Source: Luidia sarsii | Taxonomy: Eukaryota; Echinodermata; Asteroidea; Paxillosida; Luidiidae | Direction of reading: 5' to 3' | Assembly (NCBI GenBank): GCA_949987565.1 | Contig: OX465109.1 | Coordinates: 18,396,415 to 18,460,414, forward strand | DNA length: 64,000 bases | Part shown: positions 59,640 through 64,000 of the stretch, in pieces | How the letters are laid out: each line of letters starts with the position of its first letter | How positions within the stretch are numbered: the stretch's first letter is position 1 | Program-made: the position numbers and the translations under genes | The notes under the pieces: generated by a model | Databases searched by the model: none | Told to the model about the DNA's origin: nothing | Seen by the model: only the letters and a program-made list of their open reading frames with translations

Positions 59640-61230
59640 TTATTTAAAAATACAAAACCCAAAATTTATCCTGTAGAATCCTTTCACTATTCTCCTTGTG
59701 TATCTTTAGACCGAACAGGTCTCAGGGGATTGCCCCACTACATTTGAATTTCTACCGAGACCCGTTCCCTAGAATAGAGGCGGACGGTACTCTTGTAGAA
59801 CCAGTTTAATATTGTCCTTGCGTAACTTTGGATCGAACAGGTCTGAGAGGATGACCACCTAACCTTTGTATATCCAGTGAGAGCCCTTGACAGGCGGACG
59901 GTGCTCTTGCACAATCTTTTCACCCTTGTCTTCGCGTATCTTGAAACCGAACAGATCTGACTGAATGGCCAATCCCCCTAGAACATACAGGGAATATATT
60001 ATGACAAGGATAGAGGCGGACGATGAACTTGTAGAATAATTTTGTCTTCTCGGTGTAGGATACATAGCGCAAGGGTTGCCACAACACGTTCAACGTCACT
60101 TCCTCAGTCATGAATGTCAGTTCCCTTTGCGTGATCATGAAATCATCTAAACATGTGCGATTTCAGTAATTTTAACACAAGTCGATAGCTTTTTCCAAGG
60201 CTAGCTGCAGGCAAACTTTTAGCTTCGTAGATTTAAAATTGACGGAGATATTAACTTGCCTAGTGCATTTTTCATTCCAGCTACTCTATGCCGACAATCA
60301 TGTGCTACCCTCCTGACACACATGTACTCACAAACTTCCCCAGTCATGAAGGATAGTTCCCTTTGCGTGATGATAAAATCATTTTAACATCTGCGATATC
60401 AGTGACTTTAATACTGCATGATGTCGACAGCTTATTCTCAGGGCTCTCTGCAGGCAAAGTTTTAGCTTCGTCGATTTGAAATAGATGGAGATATTAACTT
60501 GCTAATTTAATTGTTCTTTCGAGCTATTCTATGGCGTTACTTATGCTTACGCAAAAGCAAACTTAAGTAAGTCGCCCCATGTTCGCACCACGCTACCATG
60601 CAAATGGCTATACAGGTGCAAATCTAAACAAATCGCCCCATGTTCACCAGACGCTGTCACGCGTATCGCTGCGTATGTCTGAGAGGATGACCACCTAACC
60701 TTTGAATATCTAGCGAGACCTGTTGACTTGAATAGACACGCACGGTGCACTTGTAGAACCATTTTACTCTTGTCCTTGTGTATCTTTGGACCGAACAGGT
60801 CTGCGATGATAACCACCTAACCTTTGAATATTCAGCGAGACCCGTTGACTAGAATAGAGACGGACTGTGCTCTTGTAGAATAAGTTTACCTTCGTCCTTG
60901 CGTATCTTTTGACCGAACAGGTCTGAGAGGATGACCACCTAACTGTATATCCAGTGAAACCCGCTGACTAGAATACAGGCTGGCGGTGCTCTTGCACAAT
61001 CTTTTCAAACCGAACAGATCTGTCTAAATGGCCAATCCCACCTATAACATAAAGGAGAGATATTATGACAAGGATAGAGACGGACGCAAGGGTTGCCCTA
61101 CACGTTTAACTTCACAAATAACTACGCAAAAGCAAACCTCAGTAACTCGCCCACGCTACCACGTACATAGCTATACAGGTGCAAATCTATACAACTCGCC
61201 CCATTGAATAGAACAGGTTTGAGAAGATGA
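59640..61230. repeat. Degenerate ~97-122-bp tandem repeats
   Basis: The anchor CCGAACAGGTCT (or GATCT) recurs at 59,711, 59,833, 59,947, 60,791, 60,913 and 61,010, and a weaker one near 61,210. It is preceded by CTTGCGTATCTTT-like words and followed by GAGAGGATGACCACCTAACC, then CGGACGGTGCTCTTG. Spacings vary from 97 to 122. Frames on the minus strand (59,738-60,816) follow the repeat and have no recognisable domain. Confidence 0.75.
60060..60545 (+). repeat. Two diverged copies related to the 464-bp satellite
   Basis: CAGTCATGAATGTCAGTTCC (60,107) and CAGTCATGAAGGATAGTTCC (60,341) each lead into CCCTTTGCGTGAT, a GATTTCAGTAA or GATATCAGTGA word plus TTTTAA, AGTTTTAGCTTCG, and GGAGATATTAACTTGC. 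The same order (ATGAAGGGTCGTTGCCTTTC, CTCAGTAACTTTAACAC, AAATTTGAATCTCGTC, AAATATTAATTTGC) makes up the 464-bp monomer to the right. A third piece lies at about 61,236-61,355. They are old edge copies. Confidence 0.6.
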
Positions 61231-61399
61231 CCACCCATTTCATTAATTTTAACACTCATATTATTCCAAAGTCTCTTTCGAAGCCAAATTTCGATGGAGA
61301 TAATTATTAACTTCCAAAGTGTACTTTATCTTTCCACTACTCTCCGCCGACTGTTATTATGCTCTTATCCAAAAAGACGAGCTCCCTCCTTATTGAAGG

Positions 61400-61800
61400 T
61401 TAACCCTACCCTAACCCTTACCCTAACCCTAACCCTAAGCCTAACCCTAACCCTAACCCTAAACCTAACCCGAATTATAACCCTAACCCTAACCCTAACC
61501 CTAACCCTAACCATAACCATAACCCTAACCCTAACGCTAACCCTAACCAAAACCTAACCCTAACCCAAACCCTAACCCTAACCCTAACCCTAACCCTAAC
61601 CCTAACCCTAACCCTAACCCTTCCTTATACACAGACACTAAACCTAACCCTAACCCTTACCCTTACAAAAACCCTAACCCATACCCCTATTTATGGATAG
61701 GGTTTGGGGGGTTAATGGTTAGGGTTTAAGATTGGTGATAATGGTTTGAGGTTTTATGGTTAGGGTTTGGGTTTTTGGTGTTTTTTGGTTATTGTTTGGG
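61400..61800 (+). repeat. Interstitial telomeric repeat with strand switch
   Basis: (CCCTAA)n with many single-base variants runs from 61,400 to about 61,690, broken by TTCCTTATACACAGACACT at 61,620. After ATTTATGG near 61,690 the strand sense changes to TTAGGG-like words (TAGGGTTTGGGGGG, GGTTAGGGTTTAAG) until about 61,800. The order CCCTAA then TTAGGG is the opposite of an end-to-end telomere fusion. The copies are too degenerate to be a live telomere. Confidence 0.9.
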
Positions 61801-61824
61801 TTTTCTTGGTTGGGGTTGTCATTC

Positions 61825-64000
61825 GAGGAACCCTAGGCCTCTTCCTAGGGTAAATTTGAATCTCGTCAGCATAATATTTAATGAAATATTAATTTGCAAA
61901 CTCCATCTTTTTACTCGTCGACCATTAGGCCAGCGACTGGACAATGGCAGCTCAGAGAAACAGGTAGGGTCGCTCCCTTCTCCTGAAAATGTTTGAATAT
62001 AAATTGACTCCGAATTCAGATGTTTTGACTCAGGCCATTCGAGGAATCCTAGGTCTACTTTCAAGCAAAGTTTTAAGAATCAAAACCTAAAATGTAATAC
62101 GATATGAACGTGCAAGGAATATATCTCTGCACATCAACTCCAAAATCTGCTAATCAACGTCCGCTCGTAGGAATACACAGTTGACACTCAGACAGATGAA
62201 GGGTCGTTGCCTTTCCGTGTAAAACCATCAAAGGAAAAATTCTCCAAACTCAGTAACATTAACACTTGTCGTTAGAGGAACCCTAGACCTCTTCCTAGGG
62301 CAAATTTGAATCTCGTCAGCATCATATTTAATGAAATATTAATTTGCAAACCCTATCTTCCTACTCAGTTACTCTCTGCCGTCTACCATAATGCCAGCGA
62401 CTGGACAATGGCAGCTCAGAGAAACAGGTAGGGTCGCTCCCTTCTCCTGAAAATGTTTGAATAGAAATTGACTCCGAATTCAGATTTTTTGACTCAGGCC
62501 ATTCCAGGAATCCTAGGGCTACTTTCAAGCAAAGTTTTAAGAATCAAAACCTAAAATGTAATACGATATGAACACGCAAGGAATATATCTCTGCCCATCA
62601 CCTCCAAAATCTGCGAATCAACGTCTGCTCGTATGAATACACAGTTGACACTAAGACAGATGAAGGGTCGTTGCCTTTCCGTGGAAAACCATGAAAAGAA
62701 ATGTTTTCCAAACTCAGTAACTTTAACACTTGTCGTTAGAGGAACCCTAGACCTCTTCTTAGGGCAAATTTGAATCTCGTCAGCATCATATTTAATGAAA
62801 TATTAATTTGGAAACCCTATCTTCCTACTCAGTTACTTTCTGCCGTCGACCATAATGCCAGCGACCGGACAATGGCAGCTCAGAGAAACAGGTAGGGTCG
62901 CTCCCTTCTCCTGAAAATGTTTGAATAGAAATTGACTCCGAATTCACATGTTTTGACTCAGGCCATTCGAGGAATCCTAGGGCTACTTTTAAGCCAAGTT
63001 TCAAGAATCAAAACCTAAAATGTAATACGATATGAACACGCAAGGAATATATCTCTGCCCATCACCTCCAAAATCTGCGATTCAACGTCCGCTTGTATGA
63101 ATACACAGTTGACACTCAGACAGATGAAGGGTCGTTGCCTTTCCGTGGAAAACCATCAAAAGAAATGTTCCCCAAACTCAGTAACTTTAACACTTGTCCT
63201 TAGAGGAACTCTAGACCTCTTCCTAGGGCAAATTTGAATCTCGTCAGCATCATATTTAATGAAATATTAATTTGTAAACCATATCTTCCTACTCAGTTAC
63301 TCTCTGCCGTCTACCATAATGCCAGCGACTGGACAATGGCAGCTCAGAGAAACAGGTAGGGTCGCTCCCTTCTCCTGAAAATGTTTGAATAGAAATTGAC
63401 TCCGAATTCAGATGTTTTGACTCAGGCCATTTCAGGAATCCTAGGGCTACTTTCAAGCAAAGTTTTAAGAATCAAAACCTAAAATGTATTACAATATGAA
63501 CACGCAAGGAATATATCTCTGCCCATCACCTCCAAAATCTGCGAATCAACGTCCGCTCGTATGAATACACAGTTGACACTAAGACAGATGAAGGGTCGTT
63601 GCCTCTTTGTGGAAAACCATCAAAAGAAATGTTTTCCAAACTCAGTAACTTTAACACTTGTCGTTAGAGGAACCCTAGACCTCTTCTTAGGGCAAATTTG
63701 AATCTCGTCAGCATCATATTTAATGAAATATTAATTTGCAAACCCTATCTTCCTACTCAGTTACTTTCTGCCGTCGACCATAATGCCAGCGACCGGACAA
63801 TGGCAGCTCAGAGAAACAGGTAGGGTCGCTCCCTTCTCCTGAAAATGTTTGAATAGAAATTGACCCCGAATTCACATGTTTTGACTCAGGCCATTCGAGG
63901 AATCCTAGGGCTACTTTCAAGCCAAGTTTCAAGAATCAAAACCAAAAATGTATTACGATATGAACACGCAAAGAATATATCTCTGCCCATCACCTCCAAA
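61825..64000 (+). repeat. 464-bp satellite with 928-bp dimeric unit, open at right
   Basis: The word GAGGAA preceding CCCTAG begins units at 61,825, 62,275, 62,739, 63,203 and 63,667: a 450-bp first unit, then exactly 464 bp each. Units 62,275 and 63,203 share GTCTACCAT, GCGACTGG, AAGCAAAGTTTTAAG and ACACTAAGACAG. Units 62,739 and 63,667 share GTCGACCAT, GCGACCGG, AATTCACATG and AAGCCAAGTTTCAAG. The alternation makes a 928-bp A-B higher-order repeat. Unit content is AT-rich and non-coding. The array continues past the window. Confidence 0.93.

Noticed and set aside
61294..61557. Leu-Thr and Arg-Val repeat frames
   Set aside because: Translation of degenerate telomere repeats.
61400..61800. 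Chromosome-fusion scar or true telomere
   Set aside because: Strand order is CCCTAA then TTAGGG, opposite to a fusion, repeats are degenerate, and other repeats lie on both sides.

Overview
The window is non-coding-rich eukaryotic DNA. The evidence is reverse transcriptases of LINE and Penelope type, a tRNA-derived SINE, GT-AG intron signals, interstitial CCCTAA telomere-type repeats and two long satellite arrays; no bacterial gene or operon is visible. The TE mix and the GTACAT-rich and AGGCCTA-rich low-complexity DNA suggest a marine invertebrate, perhaps a deuterostome such as an echinoderm or lancelet. That placement is inference.

Layout. (1) 1-41,770: an array of a 47-bp monomer that starts left of the window. 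At irregular intervals of 0.6-2.2 kb it carries 36 same-oriented copies of a ~330-bp cassette. Cassette spacings repeat exactly at offsets of 1,761, 3,303, 6,167, 8,530 and 11,833 bp, so kilobase blocks were themselves duplicated. The right edge holds old diverged monomers and a ~0.9-kb purine-strand minisatellite with a 54-bp unit. (2) 41,772-46,600: foldback and inverted-repeat elements, including a 674-bp near-palindrome with a 9-bp target duplication, a Myb/SANT-like transposon fragment and a ~470-bp GTACAT microsatellite. (3) 46,600-54,260: a decayed LINE on the minus strand (endonuclease and RT), Penelope-like (PLE) fragments in both orientations, hammerhead-like PLE terminal repeats, and a terminal exon of an NHL-repeat gene. 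(4) 54,260-59,000: mostly featureless sequence holding two candidate upstream exons of the NHL gene and small hairpins. (5) 59,000-64,000: inverted-repeat elements, telomere-like repeats, diverged repeats, and a 464-bp satellite with a 928-bp dimeric higher-order unit that runs off the right end.

Overall picture: a TE-rich island with one probable host gene between two unrelated satellites. Each satellite shows decayed monomers at the edge facing the island and homogenised monomers away from it. This is what unequal exchange in subtelomeric, pericentromeric or other heterochromatic DNA would leave. The only host protein-coding gene supported is the NHL-repeat gene (minus strand, three phase-consistent exons). 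The 68-codon frame repeated in every cassette is most likely an amplification by-product, because its substitutions look neutral.
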